NCBI GenBank assembly: GCA_937138255.1
Contig: CAKZOU010000067.1
Location: forward strand, 35,516 to 99,515
Direction of reading: 5' to 3'
Source of the DNA: an uncultured Paracoccaceae bacterium
Lineage (GTDB): Bacteria > Pseudomonadota > Alphaproteobacteria > Rhodobacterales > Rhodobacteraceae
Length of the DNA stretch: 64,000 nt
How positions within the stretch are numbered: position 1 is the stretch's first letter; each line of letters begins with the position of its first letter. Positions 7,003-18,112 of the stretch are shown here, one piece after another. The position numbers were made by a program, and so were the translations under genes. The notes under the pieces were generated by a model that saw nothing but the letters and a program-made list of their open reading frames with translations, had not been told where the DNA came from and searched no databases.

Positions 7003-9027
7003 TTAGCCCAAGAGCGCCTTGGCCTTTTCAGCCACGGCCTCGGCGGTGATGCCGAACTTCTCGTAGAGAACCTCTGCCGGAGCCGAAGCGCCAAAGCTGC
7101 TCATGCCGACGAATCCGGCCCTGGCCTCGCGGCCACGCTCGCCCAGAAGCCACTGGTCCCACGGCTGGCGCACGCCCGCTTCGATCGCCAAGCGCACCGC
7201 GCCACCCGGCAAAACGCGCTTGCGATAGGCGTCGTCTTGCTGGGCGAACAGCTCCATGCAGGGCATCGAGACCACACGGGTGCCGATGCCGGCGGCCTCA
7301 AGTGCTGCGCGGGCGGCCAAAGCGATCTCGACCTCGGAGCCGGTCGCCATCAGGATCACCTGACGCTTGCCGGTGGCCTCGGCCAGCACATAGGCGCCGC
7401 GCGAGGTCAGGTTGGCGGTCTTGTGCTCGGTGCGGACGGTGGGCAGGTTTTGCCGGCTGAGCGCCAGAACCGAGGGGGTCGATTTCTGACCAAGCGCAAC
7501 TTCCCAAGCCTCGGCCGTCTCGACCGTATCGGCGGGGCGGAAGACGAGGGTGTTGGGCGTGGCGCGCAGCATGGCAAGGTGTTCGACCGGCTGGTGGGTC
7601 GGGCCGTCTTCGCCAAGGCCGATGGAATCGTGGGTCATCACATAGACGACCGGAACCCCCATCAGCGCCGAGAGGCGCATCGAGCCGCGGGCGTAGTCGG
7701 TGAAGCACATGAAGGTGCCGCCGTAGGGGCGGGTGCCGCCATGCAGCGCCATGCCGTTCATCGCCGCCGCCATGCCGTGCTCGCGGATGCCGTAATAGAC
7801 ATAGCGCCCCTTGCGGTTGGTGGGGTGGAACACGCCCATATCGGCGGTCTTGGTGTTGTTGGATCCGGTGAGGTCGGCCGAGCCGCCCATCGTCTCGCCC
7901 ATGATCGGGTTGATGACCGACAGCGCCACTTCCGAGGATTTGCGGGTCGCGTGCTTGGGCTTCGTCTCCGAGGTGTCCTTCTTCAGCTTTCGGATCGCAG
8001 CGGCAAGCTTGTTCGGAACTTCGCCCGCATAGGCGCGGTTGAACTCGGCCTGCTTGGCGCCCGAGAGCTTGGCAAACTCGGCTTCCCATTCGGCCCGGGC
8101 CACGGCGCCACGGCCGCCCATGGCTTCCCACTGGGCCTTGATTTCGGCGGGGATCTCGAAGGGGCCGTAGGTCCAGCCATAGGTGGCCTTGGCCGCCTCG
8201 AGCTGGGCCTTGTCGGTCAGCGCGCCGTGGCCCTTGGAGGTGTCCTGCGCGGCATGGCCGAGGGCGATATGGGTCTTGCAGGCGATCATCGAGGGGCGCG
8301 GATCGGCCTTGGCGGCAGCGATAGCGGCGTCGATCGCCACCGGATCATGCCCGTCGATCGCCTGAACGTGCCAGCCCGAGGCCTCGAAGCGGGTGATCTG
8401 ATCGGTCTTGTCGGCAATATCCACGGTGCCGTCGATGGTGATGTTGTTGTTGTCCCAGAAGACGATGAGGTGCGACAGCTCCTGCATCCCCGCAAGGCCG
8501 ATGGCCTCTTGGCTCACACCTTCCATGAGGCAGCCGTCGCCAGCCATCACATAGGTGAAGTGATCGACGATCTTGGCGCCATAGCGGGCACGTTGGTTTT
8601 CCTCGGCCATGGCAAAGCCCACGGCGTTGGAAATGCCTTGGCCGAGCGGGCCGGTGGTGGTCTCGACGCCGCCGGCATGGCCGTATTCGGGGTGGCCGGC
8701 GGTACGGGCGCCCCACTGGCGGAAATTCTTGATCTCCTCGAGCGTGATATCGGCATAGCCGGTGAGATAGAGGAGCGAGTAGATCAGCATCGAGCCGTGG
8801 CCGGCCGAGAGGATGAACCGGTCGCGGTCGGGCCAGTTCGGCGCCTTGGGATCAAAGCGCAGGTGCTTTTCAAAGAGCACGGTCGCGACATCGGCCATGC
8901 CCATCGGCATCCCCGAATGGCCCGAATTGGCGGCGGCGACGGCATCGAGGGTCAGGGTGCGGATCGCGGCCGCTTTCATCCAGTGGTCGGGGTGGGCGGC
9001 ACGCAGCGCTGCAATATCCAAGGTCAT
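7003..9027 (-). CDS. tkt: Transketolase
   Basis: A thiamine-diphosphate enzyme of the non-oxidative pentose phosphate pathway (and Calvin cycle where present), moving two-carbon units between sugar phosphates. At 674 residues it is family length. Signatures are [14 protein letters not shown] near residue 33, the ThDP motif GDGCLMEG with NNNIT about 29 residues on, and [14 protein letters not shown] in the second half. The start MTLDIAAL at 9027 is preferred because the in-frame extension to 9087 has no family resemblance. A degenerate operator (9090-9101) resembles those at the gap genes. Confidence 0.96.
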   Translation of the reverse strand: MTLDIAALRAAHPDHWMKAAAIRTLTLDAVAAANSGHSGMPMGMADVATVLFEKHLRFDPKAPNWPDRDRFILSAGHGSMLIYSLLYLTGYADITLEEIKNFRQWGARTAGHPEYGHAGGVETTTGPLGQGISNAVGFAMAEENQRARYGAKIVDHFTYVMAGDGCLMEGVSQEAIGLAGMQELSHLIVFWDNNNITIDGTVDIADKTDQITRFEASGWHVQAIDGHDPVAIDAAIAAAKADPRPSMIACKTHIALGHAAQDTSKGHGALTDKAQLEAAKATYGWTYGPFEIPAEIKAQWEAMGGRGAVARAEWEAEFAKLSGAKQAEFNRAYAGEVPNKLAAAIRKLKKDTSETKPKHATRKSSEVALSVINPIMGETMGGSADLTGSNNTKTADMGVFHPTNRKGRYVYYGIREHGMAAAMNGMALHGGTRPYGGTFMCFTDYARGSMRLSALMGVPVVYVMTHDSIGLGEDGPTHQPVEHLAMLRATPNTLVFRPADTVETAEAWEVALGQKSTPSVLALSRQNLPTVRTEHKTANLTSRGAYVLAEATGKRQVILMATGSEVEIALAARAALEAAGIGTRVVSMPCMELFAQQDDAYRKRVLPGGAVRLAIEAGVRQPWDQWLLGERGREARAGFVGMSSFGASAPAEVLYEKFGITAEAVAEKAKALLG

Positions 9028-9089
9028 GGTCCTTTGTGGTCGAGGTGAGGCTTGCCAGCGTCTTACCAGCCGAGGGCATAAGATCAAGC

Positions 9090-9101
9090 GCGAGCGCTAA
9101 G
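9090..9101. promoter_or_regulatory. Degenerate gap-type operator upstream of tkt
   Basis: On the minus strand it reads CTTAGCGCTCGC, matching 9 of 12 bases of GTTAGCGCTAAC, including the whole TTAGCGCT core. It lies 63-74 bases upstream of the tkt start. The weaker match makes it a candidate only. Confidence 0.35.
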
Positions 9102-9229
9102 CGTTTGACGGAAAAGGGATCAGCGCATTTGCGAGGTTTCAGGTGATGGCTTAGGCTCTCCTTAACGCAATACGATTCGCTTCACGCGCGCCCTCGGGCT
9201 GCGGGAAGATGTGCCAAGGGGAGCAAGGC

Positions 9230-9703
9230 ATGAGTGATATCAGCGAGCTTGAACGCCGCATCACCAAGGCTCTCGATCGCATCCGCGACGGGTTAATGGC
9301 AGGACAGAGCGGCCCTGTCGATGCGCAGGATGAGTCGGTTGATTTGCGGGCTCAGCTGGAAGAAGAGCGCACCGCGAACGCCCAACTCGAAGAGCGGATC
9401 CGCGCCCTGAAGGAGCGACACGCCGCAGAGATAGAAACCCTCGCCTCGGTGAATTCGGGCTCCGAAGAACGGCACACGGCGCTTGAACAGGCGCTCGATC
9501 AGCTTCGGCAAGCCAATGACGCACTTCGCGAGAATAACGCGGCGCTGCGGGTTGCTTTGGCGGATGGCGTGACCGATGCAGACATGATCAACGAGGCAAT
9601 GCAGGCCGAACTGGAGGCGTTGGCCGCCCAGCAAGCGGCGGATGCCGCCGAGGTCGACGCAATTCTCATCGAACTTAGGCCCATAGTGCAGGAGGCCCGC
9701 TGA
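9230..9703 (+). CDS. Coiled-coil protein upstream of zapA
   Basis: A 157-residue, strongly acidic protein rich in Glu, Ala, Gln and Leu. Heptad-like helices are predicted through most of residues 5-110 (ELERRITKALDRI; LRAQLEEERTANAQLEERI; ALEQALDQLRQANDAL). No known catalytic domain is seen. Its stop codon overlaps the zapA start (TGATG at 9701-9705), so the two are translationally coupled. A helper or scaffold role in cell division with ZapA is a reasonable guess from position, not shown. Confidence 0.75.
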   Translation: MSDISELERRITKALDRIRDGLMAGQSGPVDAQDESVDLRAQLEEERTANAQLEERIRALKERHAAEIETLASVNSGSEERHTALEQALDQLRQANDALRENNAALRVALADGVTDADMINEAMQAELEALAAQQAADAAEVDAILIELRPIVQEAR

Positions 9704-10074
9704 TGCCACAGGTCGAAGTTTCCATCGGCGGCCGCAGCTTCGAGGTTGCCTGTCAGGATGGCGAAGAGCGCTTCCTGCGCGCCGCGGCGCAAATGCTCGA
9801 TACCGAGGCCACGGCGCTTTCGAACCAGATCGGTCGCATCCCCGAGGCGCGGATGCTTCTTATGGCGGGGTTGATGCTGGCCGACAAGACGGCCGGCCTT
9901 GAAGACAGCCTCAGGATGGCCAAGGCGCGGATTTCCGAGCTTGAAGCCCAAGGCGCGCCCGCGCCGCAGCGGGTCGAGGTGCCGGTGGTGCCGGCAGAGG
10001 TGACCGAGACGCTGGCCGAGCTGGCGGCACGGGCCGAGGCCTTGGCCGATCAGATCGAAGAAGGGCGCGGCTAG
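9703..10074 (+). CDS. zapA: Cell division protein ZapA
   Basis: A small cytosolic protein that bundles FtsZ filaments at the division ring. At 123 residues it shows the ZapA pattern: an N-terminal beta-rich head (PQVEVSIGGRSFEVACQDGEE, then LRAAAQMLD) and a C-terminal helix (ARMLLMAGLMLADKTAG, LRMAKARISELEAQ) for antiparallel coiled-coil dimers. The C-terminal 30 residues are Pro/Val/Glu-rich and then helical. It is coupled to the preceding coiled-coil gene by a one-base overlap. In many alphaproteobacteria zapA is followed by the 6S RNA gene; none is visible here. Confidence 0.88.
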   Translation: MPQVEVSIGGRSFEVACQDGEERFLRAAAQMLDTEATALSNQIGRIPEARMLLMAGLMLADKTAGLEDSLRMAKARISELEAQGAPAPQRVEVPVVPAEVTETLAELAARAEALADQIEEGRG

Positions 10075-10136
10075 GGCGGGCATTCACAGAATATTTCACT
10101 TGGCGTTCCGATGCCAAATCCAATATCCGCGGATGC

Positions 10137-10649
10137 ATGGCCTACGATTATGACAAGCTCTACGGCGAGACGCGCGAGGCGCTAGGGCCACCCACTAAGA
10201 CTATCGTCGATTTCTTCGACAGATACGATCGACAGAAAGCGCGAATTCTCGATGTGGGGTGCGGTCAGGGTCGTGACGCCCTGTTCATCGCGCGACTTGG
10301 CCATATCGTGACGGGCGTGGATATCTCGCCAAACGGTATTCGTGATCTCATGGCCGCCGCACATCGCCAGGAATTGTCTATTGAGGGGATTGTCGCGAAC
10401 ATCGTGACTTTCGAACCGCAAGATGAATTCGACGTGATCTTGCTTGATCGCACGCTCCATATGTTGCCGCGATCGGAGCGACTATCCGTGTTGAACAGGC
10501 TGCTGGCTCGCGTGGGAAGGAGCGGCTGGTTGCTGATCGCTGACGAGGCGTCGAATATTGCGGACTTCCAATCGGTAATCGCCAGCGATTCACGGAAATG
10601 GACTACGGAATTACAAAGTCGGGGTTATTTGTTCGTTCGACGTCTCTGA
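10137..10649 (+). CDS. Class I SAM-dependent methyltransferase (TehB-like fold), lower GC
   Basis: A 170-residue methyltransferase. The SAM-binding motif I ILDVGCGQGRDALF is near residues 38-51, VTGVDIS (motif II) follows about 15 residues on, and FDVILLDRTLHMLP (motif IV) near 99-112. Its arrangement resembles TehB-type or general small-molecule methyltransferases, and the substrate cannot be told. The gene and its flanks look visibly poorer in G and C than the neighbours, with AT-ending codons, suggesting acquisition. It occupies the spot after zapA where related genomes often carry other genes. Confidence 0.75.
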   Translation: MAYDYDKLYGETREALGPPTKTIVDFFDRYDRQKARILDVGCGQGRDALFIARLGHIVTGVDISPNGIRDLMAAAHRQELSIEGIVANIVTFEPQDEFDVILLDRTLHMLPRSERLSVLNRLLARVGRSGWLLIADEASNIADFQSVIASDSRKWTTELQSRGYLFVRRL

Positions 10650-10727
10650 TCGATTGCTCGAGAAACGAGGTGTCACTCGTCGCATCACAAGTCGCGCCGG
10701 TTACCATAGAGCACCAAAAACAGAAAC

Positions 10728-10746
10728 GGGCGCCCTTAAGGCGCCC
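10728..10746 (-). terminator. Intrinsic terminator of bolA-grxD
   Basis: A perfect 7-base stem GGGCGCC/GGCGCCC with loop CTTAA. The minus strand then reads GTTTCTGTTTTTGG. It is 26 bases past the grxD stop. Confidence 0.75.
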
Positions 10747-10772
10747 ATTTCAATTCTCACGAAGCGGTCCAC

Positions 10773-11132
10773 TCAGCCGTTGGCTTCGCGGATCTTGTTG
10801 GCCGCGTCTTTGTTATAAGCCACGCCTTTGTCGTCGAAAAGCTGGTCGAGCTCGCCCGAGAGGGTCATCTCGGTGATGATATCGCAGCCGCCCACGAACT
10901 CGCCCTTCACATAGAGCTGGGGAATGGTCGGCCAGTCGGAATAATCCTTGATGCCCTGACGGATCTCGGGATCGGCCAGAACGTTCACATCGGCGAAATC
11001 GACGCCCATGTAGTTGAGAACGCCCGCGACGCGCGAGGAAAAGCCACACTGGGGCATCGTCTTGGTGCCCTTCATGAAGAGAACCACGTCGTTGGAGGCT
11101 ACGGTGTCTTTGATCTGATCCTGAGCGGACAT
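10773..11132 (-). CDS. grxD: Monothiol glutaredoxin (CGFS type)
   Basis: A 119-residue CGFS glutaredoxin that carries or transfers [2Fe-2S] clusters and works with BolA proteins. The active-site motif is MPQCGFS with Cys29, followed by the glutathione-binding WPTIPQLY and the GGCDI loop. The start MSAQDQIK at 11132 fits the family; the frame open upstream runs into bolA and is not coding. bolA lies 13 bases upstream on the same strand, so the two proteins that form a cluster-bridged complex are co-transcribed. Confidence 0.95.
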   Translation of the reverse strand: MSAQDQIKDTVASNDVVLFMKGTKTMPQCGFSSRVAGVLNYMGVDFADVNVLADPEIRQGIKDYSDWPTIPQLYVKGEFVGGCDIITEMTLSGELDQLFDDKGVAYNKDAANKIREANG

Positions 11133-11145
11133 GTCGAGTTTCCTG

Positions 11146-11382
11146 TTACTCTGGGGCGCGGGTGGTAAGCGCCAATGCGTGAAGTTCGCCGGCCGAGCCG
11201 TCCATCTTGCCTTGCAGGGCGGCATAGACGGCACGTTGTTGCTGAACGCGGTTCATGCCGCGAAAGCTCTCGTCAACCACGAGCGCCGAGAAATGCGCGC
11301 CATCGTCGCCCTCGACCTCGATCCGCCCCTTGGGGAAACTGGCGCGGAGAAGGTCTTCGATGTCTTGTGCGGAAATGGCCAT
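11146..11382 (-). CDS. BolA/IbaG-family protein
   Basis: A 78-residue BolA-fold protein, partner of CGFS glutaredoxins in iron-sulfur cluster handling. Typical segments are an N-terminal helix ([13 protein letters not shown]), the [18 protein letters not shown] strand-loop region containing the conserved His ligand, and the helix [13 protein letters not shown]. It lacks the longer tail of BolA proper and is closer to IbaG. It is first gene of the bolA-grxD pair, divergent from the MerR-family gene. Confidence 0.92.
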   Translation of the reverse strand: MAISAQDIEDLLRASFPKGRIEVEGDDGAHFSALVVDESFRGMNRVQQQRAVYAALQGKMDGSAGELHALALTTRAPE

Positions 11383-11474
11383 GGTGGTGCTCCTGTCTTG
11401 GGCTAAGATGTAGAGCGGGGCGGCGGGCGCTGCAAGGGTTGACCCTCACGTTGGGGGAGGCGGCAGATGGAAGC

Positions 11475-12250
11475 ATGGCTGAGCGACTCAAGGAATACAG
11501 TGTTGGCGATCTTGCCCGTCTGGCCGGTGTCTCGGTCAGGACGCTGCATCACTACGACGAGATCGGCCTCTTGCGGCCAAGCCATGCGGGGTCGAATGGC
11601 TATCGCATCTATGGGCAGGTCGAGGTCGAGCGGTTGCAAGAGATCCTATTCTACCGCGAGGTGGGGATGGCCTTGGCCGATATCGCGCGTTTACTTGACG
11701 GCGGGGATGGGCGGCTTGCGCGGCTTGAGGCGCATCGGGCGCGACTTCGGGAAGAGCAGGACCGCATCGCGCAAAGCCTTGTGACGCTGGACGCCACGAT
11801 TGAAGCTTTGAAGGAGAACCGAGAGATGACAGCCGAAGACCTCTACAAACCTTTCTCGCCGCAAAAGCAGGCCGCCTATGAGGATTGGCTGATCGACCGC
11901 TATGGCGCCGACATGGCCTCGGCCATTCGCACCTCAAAGGCGCATCTGAAAGGCGCACCCGAGGGGATGGACGCCAAGATCGCGGCGAAGATGTCCGAGC
12001 TGAAAGAGATCGACGACGATCTCGTGGCGGCCTTTCAGGACGGCCGCGCCGAGGTCGCGACCCTATTCGAGCGCCACCGCGCGTGGGTCGCATCGATGTG
12101 GGGCAAGCCGTGCCCGCCTGCCGCCTATACGGGGTTGGCGGGGCTCTATGCCTCTCACCCCGATTTCGTCGCCCGCTTCGAGGCCATGGCGCCGCGGTTC
12201 AGCGGCTGGCTCGTCGCGGGCATGAAGGCCCATGCCAAGGGGTTGGAGGT

Positions 12251-12254
<4 letters not shown>
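11475..12254 (+). CDS. MerR-family regulator with TipAS effector domain
   Basis: A 259-residue regulator. Residues 1-75 are a MerR winged helix ([26 protein letters not shown]), followed by a dimerisation helix (about 80-115). The C-terminal part from about 135 resembles the TipAS domain, which binds thiopeptide antibiotics or other hydrophobic ligands in TipA-like proteins. The start at 11475 (MAERLKEYS) is chosen by homology; an earlier frame from 11175 is antisense to bolA. It ends tail to tail with purL, sharing TTAA at 12251-12254 so that each strand reads TAA. It interrupts the otherwise plausible purL-bolA-grxD neighbourhood. Confidence 0.88.
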
Positions 12255-14410
<2,156 letters not shown>

Positions 14411-14423
14411 CGGGGAATCCTTC

Positions 14424-15479
14424 CTAGGGCGCGTTGGGGCTCCTCATACGGGAAGGACGGATTGGGGAAAAGGGCTTTGACCCTGTGACGTTTTCACCGG
14501 GCAGCAAAACATGGGTCAGGCGGTTCTGCTGCGCAAGGAACCGGCGGCGCACCACCGGATCGCCTGCAAAGGCAAGGAGGGTGATCTTGCAGAACTTGAG
14601 GAACATCGTGATGCGGATCACCCGATCGAGGATTTCGCGCGGGGATGTCGGGCCAAAGCCATCGAGGAAGGCCAGCAGGTGATCCTCGTCAATGCCGGAA
14701 GCGCCAATATCGTCCTCTTCCGGATTACAACGCAGATCGAGGTCGATAAGATAGTCAGCTATGTCGAACAGGGGATTGCTGCGCCGGCCTGAGGTGCAAT
14801 CCAGCGCGATGGTCCGGTCTTGAGCGAACAGTAGGTTGCCGCCATGAAAATCCCCATGGCCCTGAACCGATGGCACCTCAACTCCTTTAAGCGCGGCGGC
14901 ATCGACGAGGATCACGGCGGTCATGCGGTCGAGTAGATCCGGTGCCGCATGGGGGCGGACCGCTGTCGACTTGTGATGGCGCAGCCGCGCGACATGTTCC
15001 CCGATCCAGTCGAGATTGATCCGGTCTGTCTTTTTCTCAGTGGCGCGGTGCAAAGCGCTGAGCCAGCGGCCGCCACGGGCAAAGACCTCGCGCCGTGCTT
15101 CCTCGGTCTGGGCTGTCGCCAGCGCATCGCGGGCGGTGGGGCTGGGGTCAAAGCGGGTTGCCATGGCCTCACCCTCGGGGTCGACCCAAACCACCTCGAC
15201 CACTCCGAAAGCGGGCGTTGCCTGCAAATAGCCCCCCAAACGCGCGAGCCGCTTGGCTTCTTTGGCAAACTCGCCGGATTTTGCGGCCGCTGGATTGTGT
15301 TTGAAGGCGTAGGTTCCACGCGCTCCGTCAAGAAGAACGATCTTGCGCGGGCCGTCTTCAAGGATTGCGCGGGAAATCGGGCGGGGGACAACATCGGGCG
15401 GCACGAGGCCGGTCTCGGCGAACCGCCGGATCGCACATTCAATGGTGCCGACTTGCGTGATGTTGCTTTGTTCGTTCAT
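14424..15479 (-). CDS. Aminoglycoside phosphotransferase-like kinase
   Basis: A 351-residue protein of the APH/choline-kinase fold. The catalytic loop [11 protein letters not shown] supplies the Asp base and Asn, and the later [19 protein letters not shown] corresponds to the metal-binding region, where the usual IDWE-type motif is replaced by LDCTSG; the Asp is retained. The C-terminal 25 residues are Arg/Pro/Ser-rich. Such proteins phosphorylate small hydroxylated metabolites; the substrate is unknown and resistance should not be assumed. It is 13 bases upstream of purL and probably co-transcribed. Confidence 0.75.
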   Translation of the reverse strand: MNEQSNITQVGTIECAIRRFAETGLVPPDVVPRPISRAILEDGPRKIVLLDGARGTYAFKHNPAAAKSGEFAKEAKRLARLGGYLQATPAFGVVEVVWVDPEGEAMATRFDPSPTARDALATAQTEEARREVFARGGRWLSALHRATEKKTDRINLDWIGEHVARLRHHKSTAVRPHAAPDLLDRMTAVILVDAAALKGVEVPSVQGHGDFHGGNLLFAQDRTIALDCTSGRRSNPLFDIADYLIDLDLRCNPEEDDIGASGIDEDHLLAFLDGFGPTSPREILDRVIRITMFLKFCKITLLAFAGDPVVRRRFLAQQNRLTHVLLPGENVTGSKPFSPIRPSRMRSPNAP

Positions 15480-15560
15480 CGCCTGCCCGACTGTGTCGCC
15501 GGACAGGGATAGTGTCAGACTATGGCGACCTGAGGGAAGCCATGCGGCGCGAGTTGGGCC

Positions 15561-16802
15561 TCAGTGGGCCCATTCGCCCTTGCGGAAGACCGCCACGCGG
15601 GTGCCATCCGCCTTGATCCCGTCGATATCAATCTCGGCCGAGCCGATCATCCAGTCGACGTGAATGATCGACTGGTTGCCGCCCTTTTCGACGATCTGCT
15701 CCTTGGTCAGATGGTGGCCGTCCACAATGCACTCGGCATAGCACTGGCCAAGCGCGATGTGGCAGGCGGCGTTCTCGTCGAAGAGGGTGTTGTAGAACAG
15801 GATCCCCGTCTGCGAGATCGGCGAGGAATGCGGCACGAGCGCCACTTCGCCAAGCCGCGCCGCGCCTTCATCCGACGAGATCATCTTCTGGAACACCGCT
15901 TCGCCCTTGGTGGCCTTGGCCTCGACGATCTTGCCATCCTCGAAACGGACCTCGATTCCGTCGATGATCGTGCCGAGATGCGCCAGCGGCTTGGTGGAGC
16001 GCACCACGCCGTTCACCCGCTGGGCGTGCGGGGTGGTGAAAACCTCTTCGGTCGGGATGTTGGGGTTGCAGGTCACGCCGTTCTTCGAGGGGGCAGAGCC
16101 GCCGGTCCAGAGGTGATCGTCGGCGAGGCCCACGGTCAGGTCGGTGCCGGGGCCGGTGAAATGCAGCGCGTCAAAGCGCATTTCGTTGAGCCAGTCCGAC
16201 CGGCTCTGCAGCTCGGCATTGTGCTTGGCCCAGGCGGCGACGGGGTCGTTGTTGTCGATCCGCGAGGCGGCAAAGATCGCGTCGGCCAGTTTCTCGATCG
16301 CCTCTTCCTCGGCCACGCCCGGGAACACCTGCTTGGCCCAAGCCGCACTCGGATAGGCGGCGATCGACCAGTTGATGTCGAAGTTCGAAATATACTTCAT
16401 CGCAGGCTTCGCGGCGGCAAGGTTGGCACGGTTCACCCGGCTGACCTTGTCGGGATCCTGTTCGGACAGAAGCGTGGGGTTGGCGGCCGAGATTGCCATG
16501 CGGGCGGCGTTATTCTCGAGGCCCTCGGCAAAGCCCTTGTAGAGCCACTCGGGCGCCCCTTCGAGCGCGGCCTCGGTGCCGTGGCGATAGCGGGCCAGCG
16601 TGATCTCGTCGTCGGTAAAGAGGAAGGTCACATCGCGCGCGCCTTTCTTGTAGGCGGCAGCGGCGACGAGGCGGGCAAAGGGCAGGGCGCTCATCGGCGA
16701 GGTGACGATCAGGTTCTGGCCTTCCTGAAGGTTGACCCCAACCTCGACGGCCACGTCGGCGAGGCGTTCGAGCTTGATGGGATCAATGGCGGATTTGGTC
16801 AT
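15561..16802 (-). CDS. M29-family metalloaminopeptidase
   Basis: A 413-residue thermophilic-type aminopeptidase (AmpS/PepS, family M29), a two-metal cytosolic exopeptidase. Family segments include EGQNLIVTSP near residue 25, FTGPGTDLTVGL near 215, NIPTEEVFTTPHAQRVNG and a C-terminal HVDWMIGS. Metal ligands come from Glu, His and Asp residues in these blocks. The start MTKSAIDPIK at 16802 is preferred to an in-frame upstream ATG at 16910 because the extra 36 residues cover the terminator region and have no family likeness. No operon partner is evident. Confidence 0.92.
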   Translation of the reverse strand: MTKSAIDPIKLERLADVAVEVGVNLQEGQNLIVTSPMSALPFARLVAAAAYKKGARDVTFLFTDDEITLARYRHGTEAALEGAPEWLYKGFAEGLENNAARMAISAANPTLLSEQDPDKVSRVNRANLAAAKPAMKYISNFDINWSIAAYPSAAWAKQVFPGVAEEEAIEKLADAIFAASRIDNNDPVAAWAKHNAELQSRSDWLNEMRFDALHFTGPGTDLTVGLADDHLWTGGSAPSKNGVTCNPNIPTEEVFTTPHAQRVNGVVRSTKPLAHLGTIIDGIEVRFEDGKIVEAKATKGEAVFQKMISSDEGAARLGEVALVPHSSPISQTGILFYNTLFDENAACHIALGQCYAECIVDGHHLTKEQIVEKGGNQSIIHVDWMIGSAEIDIDGIKADGTRVAVFRKGEWAH

Positions 16803-16874
16803 TGGAGACTCTCTGTTGATGGAGGGATGGTCGGTTATGTATCCGCACCGGCCCACAGCGCAACCGTGAGCGCG

Positions 16875-16903
16875 AAAAAAAACGCCGGGCACATGGCCCG
16901 GCG
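16875..16903 (-). terminator. Strong intrinsic terminator
   Basis: The 8-base perfect stem CGCCGGGC/GCCCGGCG (16883-16890 with 16896-16903) has a 5-base loop and is followed on the minus strand by eight T residues (16875-16882). It ends transcription coming from the lysR side before the aminopeptidase gene. Confidence 0.88.
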
Positions 16904-17045
16904 AGTCCAACAGGGAGGTATGAAGATGATGAGCGTTTCAGCATCACCGCCTTCGAGAGGTCAGATAGGGTGCAGATGCTGACCGATCAAGGGAAATCAT
17001 GTTGCAGTGCAGCATAGCCGATATGCGCTGAACGCATGGCAAAGC
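16883..17045 (-). ncRNA. Candidate small RNA or structured 3' UTR downstream of lysR
   Basis: On the minus strand a 150-base stretch with no credible gene runs from the lysR stop to a very strong terminator at 16883-16903. It contains TACCTCCCTG (complement of an ideal ribosome-binding site) and the repeat-like CTGCACTGCAAC. CCTCCC-bearing small RNAs that pair with ribosome sites are known in alphaproteobacteria. The boundaries are approximate and the 5' end is not defined; it may be processed from the lysR message. Confidence 0.35.
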
Positions 17046-17051
17046 CACGGA

Positions 17052-17960
17052 TCATCCCGTTTCCGTCATCTCTTTCATTTTTCTGCGATGGGCAAAGATC
17101 TCTTCCTGAACGAAATCGCGGAAGGCGGCGACGCGCTTCGATTGGCGCAGTTCCTCTGGATAGGCGAGGAATACCGGCACCTCGCCCGACTCTACCTCGG
17201 GCAAGACGCGCACGAGATCGGGGAAGTCTTCGGTGACGTAATCGGGCAGAACACCCACGCCAAGATTGGCGAGGACCGCCTGCAAGGCGCCGAAGTAGTT
17301 GTTCACCGTCAGAAGGCTCGGAACATCGAAGGTCAAGAGGTGCTGAACCAGCGTCGCGCCTGCCGCGACCTGGAAGGAATTGGGGCTTTGGCAGATCAGC
17401 CGGTGGTGGCTGATATCTTCCATCTTCTCGATCGGGGGGCGGCCCTTGAGGTAAGTCTCTGTCGCATAGAGGCGCATCCGCACGCCCATCAGGCGCTTGC
17501 GGATCAGATCGGCCTGGCTCGGCTCTTTCATGCGGATCGCCACATCGGCCTCGCGCATCGGCAAGTCGAGCACCCGCTCTTCGAGCATCAGGTCGATCTT
17601 CAGTTCAGGGTATTTCTCATAAAGCTTGGGCAAACGCGGCGCGAGCCACAGCGTGCCGAAGCCGGTGGTCGTCGTGACCTTGAGTTCGCCAAAGACCTCT
17701 TCCTCGCTGTCGCGGATGCGGGCGGCGGCGGCTTCGAGGCGCTTGTTCATCGACCGGGTGGCGTCGAACAGCAATTCGCCTTGCTCGGTCAGGATCAGGC
17801 CGCGCGCGTGGCGGTGAAAGAGGGTCGTGTTGAGTGATTCTTCCAGCGCCCGGATCTGCCGCGACACGGCCGATTGCGACAGGTGCAGCGTGTCGCCCGC
17901 GTGTGTCAGGCTTCCGGCATCCGCGACCGCGTGAAAGATTCTTAGCTTGTCCCAATCCAT
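17052..17960 (-). CDS. LysR-family regulator (divergent from iorAB)
   Basis: A 302-residue LysR-type regulator. The HTH is at residues 1-60 (MDWDKLRIFHAVADAGSLTHAG, LSQSAVSRQIRALE), and the effector domain starts near 90 (LKVTTTTGFGTLWLAPRLP). The start at 17960 is set by the canonical MDWDKLRIF opening; an upstream in-frame ATG adds 19 unlike residues. It is divergently placed from the indolepyruvate oxidoreductase gene over 152 bases that include a palindromic LysR-type site. It probably regulates iorAB in response to an aromatic amino acid metabolite, which is inference. Confidence 0.9.
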   Translation of the reverse strand: MDWDKLRIFHAVADAGSLTHAGDTLHLSQSAVSRQIRALEESLNTTLFHRHARGLILTEQGELLFDATRSMNKRLEAAAARIRDSEEEVFGELKVTTTTGFGTLWLAPRLPKLYEKYPELKIDLMLEERVLDLPMREADVAIRMKEPSQADLIRKRLMGVRMRLYATETYLKGRPPIEKMEDISHHRLICQSPNSFQVAAGATLVQHLLTFDVPSLLTVNNYFGALQAVLANLGVGVLPDYVTEDFPDLVRVLPEVESGEVPVFLAYPEELRQSKRVAAFRDFVQEEIFAHRRKMKEMTETG

Positions 17961-18059
17961 GGCTGACCTTTGACTGCTCTTTTTCTGCTCTAGGGGATCG
18001 TTCCTTACACGGGCCACTATGCGACAGACAATATGGGCTGTCAGGTATTTATTGCTTTG

Positions 18060-18080
18060 TAGGTCAGGAATTATGACCTA
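18060..18080. promoter_or_regulatory. Perfect LysR-type palindrome in the iorAB promoter
   Basis: Half-sites TAGGTCA and TGACCTA are separated by seven bases; the inner part gives the T-N11-A pattern (T18064, A18076) of LysR operators. It overlaps a TATACT -10 hexamer (18079-18084) and lies 32 bases before the iorAB start. The likely ligand is the divergent LysR protein. Confidence 0.6.
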
Positions 18081-18112
18081 TACTGTCGTCAGCTTTGGGA
18101 GGAGTGTTCACC

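Noticed and set aside
6988..9048. A 686-codon reading frame opposite tkt
   Set aside because: It is antisense to a well-supported transketolase, rich in His/Arg/Gly as expected for a complement of high-GC coding DNA, and has no family motifs.
10075..10136. 6S RNA gene after zapA
   Set aside because: The gap is only 62 bases, far too short for 6S RNA, and shows just a small TTGGC/GCCAA hairpin.
16920..16982. A 20-codon frame with a good ribosome site (AGGGAGG) upstream of ATG
   Set aside because: It is very short, has no resemblance to anything known, and overlaps the better-supported minus-strand terminator and RNA candidate region.
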